A DNA stretch of 64,000 nt from Clostridium manihotivorum (GCF_004015185.1 NZ_CP025746.1:1-64000), one strand, 5' to 3'. Shown: positions 1 to 9,170, counted from the first letter of the stretch. Program-made: numbers and translations. The notes: generated from the letters alone by a model not told the origin.

Positions 1-932
1 GTCTTCTTAGCAGCAAGGTATCCACCTAATATTGAAATTGCAACATATCCTAAGTTCCCTACAAACCCCATTATAGGCATCATAAGTCCTGATAAAAATT
101 GAGACTTCCATGCGGAGCTGTAAAGTGTATTATTTAAGCCTTGGAACTTCTCAACACTTCTTTCTTCACCATTAAATGCCTTCATAACTAAGTGTCCACC
201 ATACATCTCTTCTATGTGTCCATTAACATGACCTAAATAGTCTTGTTGTTCTTTAAAATACTTTTGAGAGTTTTTAACTATTATCATTATAAATATCATT
301 GATACTGGTATTATACATAATGCTACAAGTGTCATAAGCCAATTTATGCTAAACATCATTGCAAGCACACCAATTACGCTGGTTACAGATGTAATTATTT
401 GTGTCAAACTTTGATTTAATGTTTGACTTATAGTATCAACGTCGTTAGTAACACGAGATAAAACTTCTCCGTGGTTAGTACCATCAAAATACTTTAACGG
501 TATACGATTGATTTTTTCAGAAATATCTCTTCTTAATCTGTATGTCACCTTCATAGTAACCCCAGACATCACCCATCCTTGTATATAGCTAAACAAAGCA
601 CTTATAATATACAATGCTGCAAGTGTAATTATTATATTACCAATATAACTAAAATCTACACTTCCTGAACCTGTCATCTTAGCCATTATTCCTTCAAATA
701 ACTTTGTGGTTGCTTTACCTAGTATCTTAGGTCCAACTATGGTAAAAATAGTACTAGCTATTGCAAATATCATTACAATTAATATTGATATCTTAAATTC
801 ACTTAAATACTTGATGAGTTTGCCCATTGTTCCTTTAAAATCACGGGCTTTTTCTCCACCATGCATCATTGAACCACCAGGTCCTCCATGGCCTCTTCTG
901 TTTCCAGTTGGCCTTTTATTGTGTTCACTCAT
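1..932 (-). CDS. ABC exporter half-transporter, second subunit (3' end outside window)
   Basis: This is the N-terminal 310 or so residues of a type IV ABC exporter subunit; the rest, with the nucleotide-binding domain, lies left of the window. The start is ATG at 932. It overlaps the stop of the upstream ABC gene by ATGA, so the two are translationally coupled. The N-terminus is a polar Gly/His/Met/Arg-rich tail (GGPGGSMMHGG), followed by membrane segments and the usual exporter features: NDVDTISQTLNQ in the intracellular loop, and a region reading GHVNGHIEEMYGGH. It should pair with the neighbouring 741-aa subunit as a heterodimer (LmrCD/BmrCD/TM287-288 type). Since the neighbour has a degenerate ATP site, this subunit is expected to carry the canonical Walker B glutamate, which cannot be checked here. 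The substrate is unknown; drug or lipid export is the usual assumption. Confidence 0.9.
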   Translation of the reverse strand, partial: MSEHNKRPTGNRRGHGGPGGSMMHGGEKARDFKGTMGKLIKYLSEFKISILIVMIFAIASTIFTIVGPKILGKATTKLFEGIMAKMTGSGSVDFSYIGNIIITLAALYIISALFSYIQGWVMSGVTMKVTYRLRRDISEKINRIPLKYFDGTNHGEVLSRVTNDVDTISQTLNQSLTQIITSVTSVIGVLAMMFSINWLMTLVALCIIPVSMIFIMIIVKNSQKYFKEQQDYLGHVNGHIEEMYGGHLVMKAFNGEERSVEKFQGLNNTLYSSAWKSQFLSGLMMPIMGFVGNLGYVAISILGGYLAAKK

Positions 933-3154
933 GCTAATTCCTCCTTTGAAAGCTGTGATGAAGCTATTTCTTGGTAGGTTGCACAATTCTTAATAAGTTC
1001 TTTATGTGTACCAACTCCGACTATCTTTCCTTCATCAAGAACTATTATTTGTTCAGCATTCATTATAGTTGATATACGTTGTGCCACTAAAAGTACTGTG
1101 CTTGAACCAGTATTCTTCTTAAGGGCCCTTCTAAGAGCAGCATCTGTCTTAAAGTCAAGGGCAGAGAAACTATCATCAAATATATAAATTTCAGGTCTTT
1201 TAACAAGCGCTCTTGCAATAGAAAGCCTTTGTTTCTGTCCACCAGATACATTTGTGCCCCCTTGAGAAATTGCAGTTTCAAAGCCCTCTGGTCTCTCACT
1301 TATAAATTCAATTGCTTGAGCAATTTCTGCAGCTCTTCTTATATTTTCTTCTGATGAATTTTCATCAGCATATTTTAAATTTGATTCTATAGTACCACTG
1401 AATAATGAACCTTTTTGAGGTACATACCCGATTTTATCACGAAGTTCTTTTTGAGGAACTTCTCTTATATCTATTCCATCTATAAGTATTTGACCATCAG
1501 TAACATCATAAAAACGTGGAACCAGATTAATAAGCGTTGTTTTACCTGCACCAGTTGAACCTATAATTGCTGTTGTTTGCCCAGGTAATGCTTTAAAATT
1601 TAAATCCTTAATTACATCTTCTTCTGCACCAGGATATCTAAAGGATACATTCTTAAATTCAATAGTTCCTTGAATCTCTTTTTCAAAATGCTTAGAATCC
1701 TTTTTATCAACTATTACAGGCTGAACTGCTAAGACCTCAGCTACACGATCAGCAGCAACTGATGCTCTTGGTATCAATATGAACATCATCGATAACATCA
1801 AGAATGAGAATATTATCTGCATAGCATATTGCATAAAGGCCATCATATCACCAACCTGCATTGATGACTGAGCTACTTGATGAGCTCCAACCCATACAAT
1901 TAATAAAGTTATACCATTCATTATAAGCATCATTATTGGCATCATAGATACCATAACACGATTTACAAAAAGGTTTGTTCCTGTTAGATCTTTATTAGCC
2001 TTATCAAAACGCTGTTCTTCAAATTTTTGTGTACTAAATGCTCTTATTACCATCATGCCTGAAAGATTTTCTCTTGTAACTAAGTTAAGTCTATCTATTA
2101 ACTTTTGTATTGCTTTAAACTTAGGTAATGCTATTGAGAATACAATAAGTATTAATCCTAATAAGGCTATAACTGCAACAGCTATGATCCAAGACATTGA
2201 ATGGCTCTTTTGTAGTGCTCTAAGTATGCCACCTACACCCATTATTGGAGCATAAAATACCATTCTTACACTCATGTTTATAACCATCTGTATTTGTGTA
2301 ATATCATTAGTAGTTCTAGTTATAAGAGATGCTGTTGAGAACTTATCAAACTCTGTATTAGAAAAACTTTCTACCTTTGTAAACACGTCTCTACGTAAAT
2401 TTCTTGAAAGACCTGCTGCTATCTTTGCTCCTAAAAAACCAACAAGAATAGTACAAACTGCTCCAATCAACGAGATTCCTAGCATTGTAACACCAGTTCT
2501 CTTTATATAGCTGCTTTGAAGTTTATCAGTATTTACTCCTAACGCCTTGTATTCATCCTTTATAGGCGCTATAGCAGCTTGAACAATCATACTATCTCCT
2601 AATTCTTCAAACTTCTTGTTTGCCTGCTCACTTACTTTGGTACGTTGCTCTTCTGACAGCTTTCCTAGTAAAGCAAAAAGATCCGTATTTGAAGGAATCT
2701 CTTGACCATTAAAGTTTATCTTGCCATTCTTTGCTTCACTCTTCATCTTATCTACGCCAGATACAGTCAAAAATGCCTTACCTATTGTAGGGTTTAACTT
2801 ATCGATCTCTGATTTGCTAATATCTTTTAATACATATACTGATTCTTTCTCCAATTGAGGATAATCCTTAACATACTTTTCATAGTCTGAACTGTCTTTA
2901 TTAATTAAAGTATAATTATCAATAACCTCTTTTTTATCATTTTCACTCATAAACAATGTTAATTTGTTCATCTTGCTTTGTGTTATCGCACTTGGTACCG
3001 CATTTTCAATACCATTTTGCTGAATACCCTTATTTACGATATTTGACATATAATCTGGCAGAGCCAAATCAGTCATTGCCTGTACAAATAATAATGCTAT
3101 TGCAACTATTAATGGCATAATAAACGGTTTTGCATATTTAGCTAACTTAACCAT
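929..3154 (-). CDS. ABC exporter half-transporter with degenerate ATPase site and large extracellular insert
   Basis: This is a 741-aa fused permease/ATPase. TM1 is at about residues 13-35. A polar stretch of about 180 residues (about 38-218) then precedes TM2; it is an unusually large external loop, because a standard half-exporter is about 580 aa. The NBD shows Walker A GSTGAGKTT (532-540), Q-loop VPQKG, signature VSGGQ (635-639) and Walker B IYIFDD. The catalytic Glu after Walker B is Asp (DDS), and the switch His is Gln (VAQRIS). Both substitutions are the hallmark of the degenerate subunit in heterodimeric exporters such as TM287 or BmrC. The gene sits between marR and the partner subunit. 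A good ribosome site (GGAGAAGGAG) precedes the ATG. Transport function is confident; the substrate is not. Confidence 0.93.
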   Translation of the reverse strand: MVKLAKYAKPFIMPLIVAIALLFVQAMTDLALPDYMSNIVNKGIQQNGIENAVPSAITQSKMNKLTLFMSENDKKEVIDNYTLINKDSSDYEKYVKDYPQLEKESVYVLKDISKSEIDKLNPTIGKAFLTVSGVDKMKSEAKNGKINFNGQEIPSNTDLFALLGKLSEEQRTKVSEQANKKFEELGDSMIVQAAIAPIKDEYKALGVNTDKLQSSYIKRTGVTMLGISLIGAVCTILVGFLGAKIAAGLSRNLRRDVFTKVESFSNTEFDKFSTASLITRTTNDITQIQMVINMSVRMVFYAPIMGVGGILRALQKSHSMSWIIAVAVIALLGLILIVFSIALPKFKAIQKLIDRLNLVTRENLSGMMVIRAFSTQKFEEQRFDKANKDLTGTNLFVNRVMVSMMPIMMLIMNGITLLIVWVGAHQVAQSSMQVGDMMAFMQYAMQIIFSFLMLSMMFILIPRASVAADRVAEVLAVQPVIVDKKDSKHFEKEIQGTIEFKNVSFRYPGAEEDVIKDLNFKALPGQTTAIIGSTGAGKTTLINLVPRFYDVTDGQILIDGIDIREVPQKELRDKIGYVPQKGSLFSGTIESNLKYADENSSEENIRRAAEIAQAIEFISERPEGFETAISQGGTNVSGGQKQRLSIARALVKRPEIYIFDDSFSALDFKTDAALRRALKKNTGSSTVLLVAQRISTIMNAEQIIVLDEGKIVGVGTHKELIKNCATYQEIASSQLSKEELA

Positions 3155-3279
3155 CTAAACATTCACTCCTTCTCCGTAATATAGTAAATTATTTTTTGTA
3201 TGTAGATTATATTTAATAAAAAATTATTTTTCCCAAAAAGCTAAATATCTATAACTTCCTAGTAACATACCTTCTTTTG

Positions 3280-3720
3280 TTACTTCGGGTCACAGTTCAT
3301 TATTTTGATTAATGTTTCTAATCCCTTTAATATAGTCTCAATTTCATCTTCAGTAGCAGAACTTACCATCTGCTCGAATCTCTTCTCAATTTGATTAAAA
3401 TTTTCTCTAAAGTTGTTCATAAATACTTCTGTAACACCAACATATACGACTCTTTTATCTTCTTTACTTCTTTTTCTTTCTACTAACCCCTGCTTTTCTA
3501 ATCTGTCTATTATCCCAGAAACAGTACTATTGGATAGCCCTAACTTTTCACTTAAATCACTTACCTTCATCTCTCCAGAGTGACATAATACTCCAACAAG
3601 CATCCCTTGAGAATGAGTCAAGTTCATTGCTTCAAAGTTATTGCCATTATTCTTTTTCATCAGCTTTCCAATATCTTTAAGCTTTCTAATTATAATTATT
3701 CCACTATTTGCTTCTTCCAT
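3280..3720 (-). CDS. MarR-family transcriptional regulator
   Basis: A 146-aa winged-helix protein. The central part reads MKVSDLSEKLGLSNSTVSGIIDRLEKQGLVERKRSKEDKRVVYVGVT, which is the MarR recognition helix plus the wing with its conserved Asp-Arg (EDKR). The start chosen is ATG at 3720 (MEEANSG), because GGAGGG lies 9 nt upstream; a GTG six codons earlier would bury that site. It is first in an operon with the two ABC exporter subunits, the usual arrangement for a local repressor that responds to the exporter's substrate. A strong promoter and palindromes lie just upstream. Confidence 0.92.
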   Translation of the reverse strand: MEEANSGIIIIRKLKDIGKLMKKNNGNNFEAMNLTHSQGMLVGVLCHSGEMKVSDLSEKLGLSNSTVSGIIDRLEKQGLVERKRSKEDKRVVYVGVTEVFMNNFRENFNQIEKRFEQMVSSATEDEIETILKGLETLIKIMNCDPK

Positions 3721-3739
3721 TAAGTTATCACCCTCCACA

Positions 3740-3834
3740 TAAATTTCGTACGCAAATATTTTTTATAGAAATATTTCGTATCGAAACATTTCTTATGCAA
3801 AATATATTTTACTCTTGTTATATTTAAGAGTCAA
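3740..3834 (-). promoter_or_regulatory. marR-ABC operon promoter with candidate MarR operators
   Basis: Reading the minus strand, TTGACT (3834-3829), a 17-bp spacer and TAAAAT (3811-3806) form a near-consensus sigma-A promoter. Downstream, in the transcribed leader, are a perfect 10-bp palindrome GAAATATTTC, the related GAAATGTTTC, and a third element centred on CGTACG (TTTGCGTACGAAA). Repeated palindromes between -10 and the start codon fit autorepression by the MarR protein; the binding is inferred. Confidence 0.75.
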
Positions 3835-3917
3835 CATCTTTTTTACAAAGATAACCTTTTCAATTATTATTTTTTCTTAAAGCCCTATATATATTAGGAT
3901 ATTTATCTACTTTAGAA
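3835..3917. other. intergenic stretch, 3' exon side of the group II intron
   Basis: No gene is seen here. This AT-rich stretch links the promoter of the marR operon to the 3' end of the intron. Confidence 0.5.
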
Positions 3918-5829
3918 ATCGAGTAGGAGCTGAATAATTATTTTATTCAGCGTCCTCTCACACCACCGTGCATACCGGTCTGGTACACGGCGGTTCTTTA
4001 AGTTGAATGAATTTTAATATATTGACGCGTTAGGCTTTTTAAGCCTAAGTCCGAGAAGAATTTATTTGTAAGAGTTGTGTTTAATATTGCACTATTTGCT
4101 ACTCGCCAGTATCCTTTGCGGGTATTGGCAAACTTTATAGCTTGGTAGTGTTCAAGTCCCAGCTTCTTAAGGTTTTTATATCTAGTTCTAACTTTCTTCC
4201 ACTGTTTCCATATACACATTCTTAATCTTTTCCTTATCCAAATATCTAAATGCTCCACTATTCCTTTGCATTTGGCTATTCCATAATAGTTAATCCAACC
4301 AATATTAATTTGGTTCAATTTTTCTATTCTTTGTTCCAAAGTTATCGGTTTTGATCTAGATAGGACTTCTCTGATTTTATCTTTGTATCTCTTTAACGAT
4401 TGCTTTGATATAGATGAGTATGCTTTACCAAACATTAGGTTTAGCGTGAATCCTAGAAACTTTCTCTTCCAAGGTCTATCTACTGCACTTTTATCTCTGT
4501 TCACCTTCAATTTGAGTTTGCCTTCAATGAAATTTGTTATATTTGCCATTACTCTTTTCCCAGCTCTCTCACTTTTAACATAGATATTACAGTCGTCCGC
4601 GTAGCGACAAAATTTATGACCTCTCATTTCTAACTCTTTATCTAGTTCATCTAGCATTATGTTAGATAATAGTGGACTCAACGGTCCTCCTTGTGGAGTT
4701 CCTTCTTCATTTCTGACCACTACACCATTTATCATTATTCCTGACTGAAGATATTTCCTTATTAGGGATAATACTCTCTTATCCTTAATGCTTCTTGATA
4801 ATTTATGCATTAAGATATCATGGTTAACCTTATCAAAGAATTTCTCTAAGTCCATATCAACAACCCACCTATAGCCATCATTGATATACTGTTCTGCTTT
4901 CTTAATTGCATCTTTAGCTCCTCTTTGAGGGCGGAAGCCAAAGCTACTTTCAGAGAATCTTCTATCATAAATACTATTTAATTCTTGAGCAATAGCTTGT
5001 TGGATAAGTCTATCCAAAACTGTAGGTATACCTAAGAGCCTAGTTCCACCATTAGGTTTTGGAATTTCTACTCTTCTAACTGGCATTGGTCTATACTCAC
5101 CATTAAGAATACTTTCTCTAATAGATATCCAGTTTGTTTTCAAAAATTGTTTAAGTTCATAAACTGTCATTCCGTCCACGCCGTGGCTACCTTTATTAGA
5201 AATTACTCTTTTTAAGAGCCAAGTTCATATTATCCTTGGATAATATCCTTTCTAGTGAGCCATATTCAAATCCACTGATTTTCTCCTTTGGAGTTGCCGA
5301 GAATTCTCTATGCACTCTTTGCTTATCTTCGAGTTCCACTCTATCTTGGGCACTAGAGCCTAAATATTTAGTTTTCTGCAATCTTTGAGTATTCTGCGAA
5401 ACTTTCAAACTTGAAAACCTCCTTAAAGTTCAGTCCTTCATCCGCTATCGCGATTAGCGGAGTTACTATGACTTCTGCTGACTTCTGATAGTTCAGTTAC
5501 ATATCGCTATGTAGGTTACCGCTTAGAAATTCATCTTTGTTAGCGATGTATCTATCAGACCTCCCCAGGTAAGAACAACAACCTTCATCTCATATATCTG
5601 CTACATTTACTCCTAGGAATTGGGATAGTGTAGGACTTCGTTTTGTATTGCAAACTCGTCCGTTCCTAGTAAGCCTTGTATGTAGTTCGTATCCCTCAGA
5701 CCGAGACTTTGCCTTAAGCTTCCTTCAGATTCCACCTCACGATGGACACCCTTGCCCTTAGCTAGTGGTTCCCACTATCAAGCCCACAGCGGACTTTCAC
5801 CGCCAAGTTGTTGCCCATGCTGGGCACAC
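3918..5829 (-). mobile_element. group II intron (bacterial class C-like)
   Basis: The 5' end on the minus strand is GTGTGCCCAGCATGGGC at 5829. Structured intron RNA runs from there to about 5410. The maturase ORF follows. Then comes a 34-nt domain V hairpin at about 3955-3990, where ACCGCCGTG pairs with CACGGTGGT, followed by GTGAGAGGACG. A domain VI stem (CTGAATAA/TTATTCAG) follows, and the element ends in CTACTCGAT at about 3918. The total length of about 1.9 kb is typical. The maturase lacks an endonuclease domain. The 5' exon ends in a perfect 17-bp terminator stem, which is the classical target of group IIC introns. The class assignment is inference from the IEP sequence and the target; boundaries are good to a few bases. 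Confidence 0.88.
3998..5408 (-). pseudogene. ltrA: group II intron reverse transcriptase/maturase, frameshifted
   Basis: The N-terminal part is encoded from 5408, a TTG start with AAGGAGG 9 nt upstream, and reads to LERILSKDNMNLALKK before it goes out of frame. The rest is open from about 5190 to 3998: GVDGMTV, PKPNGGTRLLGIP, SFGFRPQRGAKDAI, GTPQGGPLSPLLSN and the catalytic CRYADDCNIYV. The two halves join perfectly (LALKRVISNKGSHGVDGM) if one base is removed from a run of five A (T on the plus strand, 5209-5213). The protein would then be about 469 aa with RT, X/thumb and no En domain. The frameshift could be a true inactivation or a homopolymer sequencing error; the rRNA repeats in this window show similar errors. 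Read as one gene, it supports splicing and retromobility of the host intron. Confidence 0.88.
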
Positions 5830-5872
5830 AATAAATAAGGAATTAATAATATAATTATTAATTCCTTATTTT
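5830..5872 (-). terminator. intrinsic terminator, 5' exon of the group II intron
   Basis: A perfect inverted repeat (AATAAGGAATTAATAAT and its complement, 3-nt loop) is followed on the minus strand by TTATTTATT. It would end transcription of the two genes at 6023-8065, about 150 nt upstream. The intron begins immediately after it. Confidence 0.8.
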
Positions 5873-6022
5873 GATATCATTGTATTATATTTTGTTTTAT
5901 AATCTTATAATTAGTGAACCATACTTTTAAACTAAAAATTATCTTCAAATCTTCTCTAACTTCTAAAAGTAAGATTTAAAAACATATATAGCTGATCATT
6001 TGTTGTAAATCCTAAGTTGATA
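5873..6022. other. intergenic stretch before the terminator
   Basis: This AT-rich stretch is the 3' untranslated region of the propeller-like gene. I see no gene or clear element in it. Confidence 0.5.
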
Positions 6023-7042
6023 TTATGTAGCACTATTAATAGTGACTTCATTATTGATGATAGACAAAATATTTGATTTATCTATAGATAAGTAAGTTCC
6101 TTTATACTTCATCTCCTTATCTCCAACTACAGATCTTATAACTTTATCCGTTTGGTTGTTTTCAAGTATCTTTCCATCCCTAGTTATAATAATATCTTCC
6201 TTCTTCACATTACCTTTAACTTGTATCTTAGTCCAGCTATCTAATCCTTCATTTATAAGTCCATAATATACGCTTGTTATGAACTCACCTCGCTGTATTC
6301 CAACAAATACTCTATCAGAATCATCTACTCCTAGTAATACTTGTTGTCCATTTTCTCTAAACAGTATATTCTTACCTATGTAGCTTATATAAAGTCTATT
6401 CACATTTTCCCCTTTATATATAACCTTATCCTCATGTGGTATTACAAATAAGCTTTCTATATTCGTACATTGTATAGCTACATCCTCAAATACAGCTTGT
6501 TCTATATTTAACTTCAATAGCCTACTTCTGCCATAACCTTTAACGTGAATAAAAATCAAGTTTTTAAGAGTTGAATTAATTATATTATCGATTTTTTCGT
6601 TTTCATCTTTTAGTTTTAGTGTTGTTACTAGCTTTTTCTCTCCTGTTTCCAAATTATATATATAGAAATCATAGTTTGAAGTTTCAGCTATATTATTTAT
6701 GAAAAGTATCTTATCATCATAAAGCCATTTATAAATATAAGGTTTTGAATCTGTTACTAGCTTTAGCTCTTTCTTCTCCAAATCCATATACTTTAATTGG
6801 TTATCCTTTATATAGGAAACATATTTACTGCTATCCGAAACCTTAATATCCACTGCATTGTCTTCAATTAGGTTTTTCTTTTCTACTGGTTTTGGCTCTA
6901 CATGTACATTTTTAGACTCCACGGTCTTATCCTCTTCACTAAATCCAGCTAGGTATTTATAATTTATAAACGCTAATACAGATGTCTGCAAAATTATAGC
7001 TACCAATACATAAACTGAAATTACAATAAATCTTTTTTTCAT
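6023..7042 (-). CDS. membrane-anchored propeller-like protein, unknown function
   Basis: A 339-aa protein. An N-terminal membrane segment (residues 5-27) has no cleavage motif, so the rest is probably held outside the membrane. Residues 35-65 are a charged linker (VESKNVHVEPKPVEKKN). After it come repeating beta-strand units with DPP-IV/TolB-like texture, such as KYVSYIKDNQLKYMDLEKKELKLV and YDFYIYNLETGEKKLVT. I do not recognise a catalytic site. The ATG has AGAGG upstream. It lies 18 nt behind the phosphodiester glycosidase gene and is surely co-transcribed with it, so a joint role at the cell surface is likely. A protein of similar build is encoded at 57553-58818. No further function can be assigned. 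Confidence 0.7.
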   Translation of the reverse strand: MKKRFIVISVYVLVAIILQTSVLAFINYKYLAGFSEEDKTVESKNVHVEPKPVEKKNLIEDNAVDIKVSDSSKYVSYIKDNQLKYMDLEKKELKLVTDSKPYIYKWLYDDKILFINNIAETSNYDFYIYNLETGEKKLVTTLKLKDENEKIDNIINSTLKNLIFIHVKGYGRSRLLKLNIEQAVFEDVAIQCTNIESLFVIPHEDKVIYKGENVNRLYISYIGKNILFRENGQQVLLGVDDSDRVFVGIQRGEFITSVYYGLINEGLDSWTKIQVKGNVKKEDIIITRDGKILENNQTDKVIRSVVGDKEMKYKGTYLSIDKSNILSIINNEVTINSAT

Positions 7043-7060
7043 TAATCTATTTACCTCTTT

Positions 7061-8065
7061 CTACTTAATTAAAAATGCAGTAGGTATAAATCTAACACCA
7101 TCAGAACTTGAAGGCTCATTTAAAATCTTACCATTCCAATATATAGTGGATGACGAACCACCATCTAGGTTAGCAGCATTATAAGCTTCATATTTAATCA
7201 TGATATCTTGTACATCTTTTAAGGTAGCCCCAGGCATAGTTATCTTTCTACCTTCTGTTACAAGCATTAATACAGTTCCATCTTTTCTTTGACCAATAGC
7301 AGTTCTAGGAGACATCCCCCACCCACCATTTCCAGACTTTATTGTGGGCTTACCATTCACTATTAAAAATGGTTCAAAAGAAACTGCTCCTTTTAAATTT
7401 AATTTACTTATCTCTGATAGTGAATAGTTTCCTATAACTAAAACCCCTTGATTGTTAAACCCTACAATAGAATAGCTATCATTTTGAGTCTTAAACAATA
7501 CATTACCATCTTTAACAACTATACTAGTAGGAGTACCTCCATTCCCTTGCCCATCTGTATCTTCGAAACCACCAGCATTTATACCTCCTATTGCACCATT
7601 TTCTTTAGCCATATCATCTAATTTTATTCCAAACTTATTCAAATTACTAGTAACACCTAGCTCTACACGATTAGGATCTTTCACTATTAACAAATACCCC
7701 TTATATCTACTCTCATTTATATTTATAACTTCAACACCATCTGTTCTTTCCTTAGTTTCATCTGTTTTTACAGCAGAATCTGTTTGAGTAGATACAGCTA
7801 TTGCTATATCCTTAATTTCTGACTTTTCTGTATTATCTATTTGGCTTTTACTCATTATTCTATTTATTTCATCTTTACTTAAAAACCATGTTGCTAGATA
7901 CTGATGTCTAAGTGTCCTCATTGCAGATGTTACTACCATCTCTTTAATATTATTAAATGGACCATAGTATACCATAGGCATTGAATAAATTACTCCTATA
8001 ATACAGTTAGATACAAAAAAAATACAAAATCCAATAAATATCTTTTTAATTTTCTTACTCTTCAT
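7061..8065 (-). CDS. membrane-anchored phosphodiester glycosidase family protein
   Basis: A 334-aa protein with one N-terminal membrane segment (KIFIGFCIFFVSNCIIGVIYS) and a C-terminal phosphodiester glycosidase (NAGPA/DUF2233) domain. Family motifs are GAIGGINAGGF, GMSPRTAIGQRKDGTVLMLVTEGR and NLDGGSSSTIYWNGK. The family removes GlcNAc from phosphodiester-linked sugars. Bacterial members are surface proteins often annotated under exopolysaccharide biosynthesis, and the physiological substrate here is unknown. The start is placed at ATG 8065 because AAGGAT lies about 9 nt upstream; an in-frame ATG at 8101 has no comparable site. It is followed by the propeller-like gene in the same operon. 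Confidence 0.87.
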   Translation of the reverse strand: MKSKKIKKIFIGFCIFFVSNCIIGVIYSMPMVYYGPFNNIKEMVVTSAMRTLRHQYLATWFLSKDEINRIMSKSQIDNTEKSEIKDIAIAVSTQTDSAVKTDETKERTDGVEVININESRYKGYLLIVKDPNRVELGVTSNLNKFGIKLDDMAKENGAIGGINAGGFEDTDGQGNGGTPTSIVVKDGNVLFKTQNDSYSIVGFNNQGVLVIGNYSLSEISKLNLKGAVSFEPFLIVNGKPTIKSGNGGWGMSPRTAIGQRKDGTVLMLVTEGRKITMPGATLKDVQDIMIKYEAYNAANLDGGSSSTIYWNGKILNEPSSSDGVRFIPTAFLIK

Positions 8066-8230
8066 ATAATTACAATCCTTTACATTATCTTCTCTAAACA
8101 TTATATATCCATTTTATAGGCCTGGATATAATAAATGTTATCATAATTATTACAATAATGTATATGTTTTGATATAAACTTAATAAATTATTTTATCAGT
8201 TTATATAGCTAAAAATATTAGATACTCAAG

Positions 8231-8265
8231 CAAAAAATAGCTAAAGCAATTTTCCTCAGCTATTC
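8231..8265 (-). terminator. intrinsic terminator after the MntP/YtaF-like gene
   Basis: On the minus strand AATAGCT, a 15-nt loop and AGCTATTTTTT form a short hairpin with a U-run, about 40 nt after the stop at 8304. Confidence 0.7.
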
Positions 8266-8303
8266 TTTGTACGTTTACCTCATAAACTTATAAATCCTTG
8301 AAT

Positions 8304-8849
8304 CTATTCTATTAATTGAAGCAATCCCATTAATATCATTATTACTCCAGACACTATTGTAGCTTTTTTACCTATTTTGAACTTACTAAAAAATTTTGTT
8401 CCATAATCAGATAACATAAAAATAATAATGCTTATTATGAAATATGGCAATGCAACCATAAAAGATGAATGACCTATTAGGCTTGAACTTATAGAACTGC
8501 CAACATCATCAAGGGCCAAAACTAAACCAATTGTTACTGCTTCCTTATAGTTTATAGAGTTGATTTCTATATCACTGCTGTCTTTACTTTTAACTGACTT
8601 GTATATCATCTTTATCCCCATAAATATTAATATTCCCATACTTATAATTGAACAAGCATTATCACTTAAGAATCTAGACAGAATATCACCTAAAAGAGCC
8701 GCAAGATAAGAAACAAAAAACGCAAAAAATGATATAATTAAATTTTTCTTAATACCAACTTTTATTCTACCTACACTATACGCCACACCTATGCCTATAT
8801 TATCAATACTGTTAATAAACGCTATCACAAATAAATAGAGCCAACTCAT
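8304..8849 (-). CDS. MntP/YtaF-like (DUF204) membrane protein
   Basis: A 181-aa polytopic membrane protein with six predicted helices in two halves. Each half carries an acidic intramembrane motif: NSIDNIGIGVAYSVG near residue 13 and LALDDVGSS near residue 110. This inverted repeat with paired Asp is typical of the DUF204 family, which includes the Mn2+ exporter MntP and the sporulation membrane protein YtaF. Transport of a divalent cation is plausible but not shown, and YtaF-type members have no proven substrate. The ATG is preceded by GGAGGATAAGG. I looked upstream for a yybP-ykoY Mn riboswitch and did not find one. The gene appears monocistronic. Confidence 0.72.
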   Translation of the reverse strand: MSWLYLFVIAFINSIDNIGIGVAYSVGRIKVGIKKNLIISFFAFFVSYLAALLGDILSRFLSDNACSIISMGILIFMGIKMIYKSVKSKDSSDIEINSINYKEAVTIGLVLALDDVGSSISSSLIGHSSFMVALPYFIISIIIFMLSDYGTKFFSKFKIGKKATIVSGVIMILMGLLQLIE

Positions 8850-9054
8850 AACCTTATCCTCCTGTCTCTGTAAGTACTTATACTAAAGACCTTGGTTTAA
8901 ACTAATAACTTTTATATCTATCTACTGGAGGGTAAAAACTTATTTTTCATGTATTTTATAATATTATATTCATCTAGTACTATATAGTTCACACAAAGTG
9001 TCTAAAAAAGAAAAGATTTGTCATATTATCATATAAAATATTTTTTTACAAAAC

Positions 9055-9086
9055 AAAAAAACCATGAACATTTAATTCATGGTTTC
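9055..9086 (-). terminator. terminator of rRNA operon 1
   Basis: On the minus strand AAACCATGAA, a short loop and TTCATGGTTTTTTTG form a hairpin with a U-run directly after the tRNA-Ala 3' end. Confidence 0.9.
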
Positions 9087-9089
9087 GTT

Positions 9090-9165
9090 TGGTGGAGATA
9101 AAGAGATTCGAACTCTTGACCCCCTGCGTGCAAGGCAGGTGCTCTCCCAACTGAGCTATACCCCC
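9090..9165 (-). tRNA. tRNA-Ala (anticodon TGC)
   Basis: 76 nt including encoded CCA. The acceptor GGGGGTA pairs with TATCTCC. The D arm is AGCTCAGTTGGGAGAGC, the anticodon loop is CTTGCAC and the T arm contains GTTCGAATC. It is the last gene of rRNA operon 1. Confidence 0.95.
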
Positions 9166-9170
9166 AAATA

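Noticed and set aside
8850-9050. Possible yybP-ykoY manganese riboswitch before the MntP/YtaF-like gene
   Set aside because: The conserved internal-loop motifs are not present.
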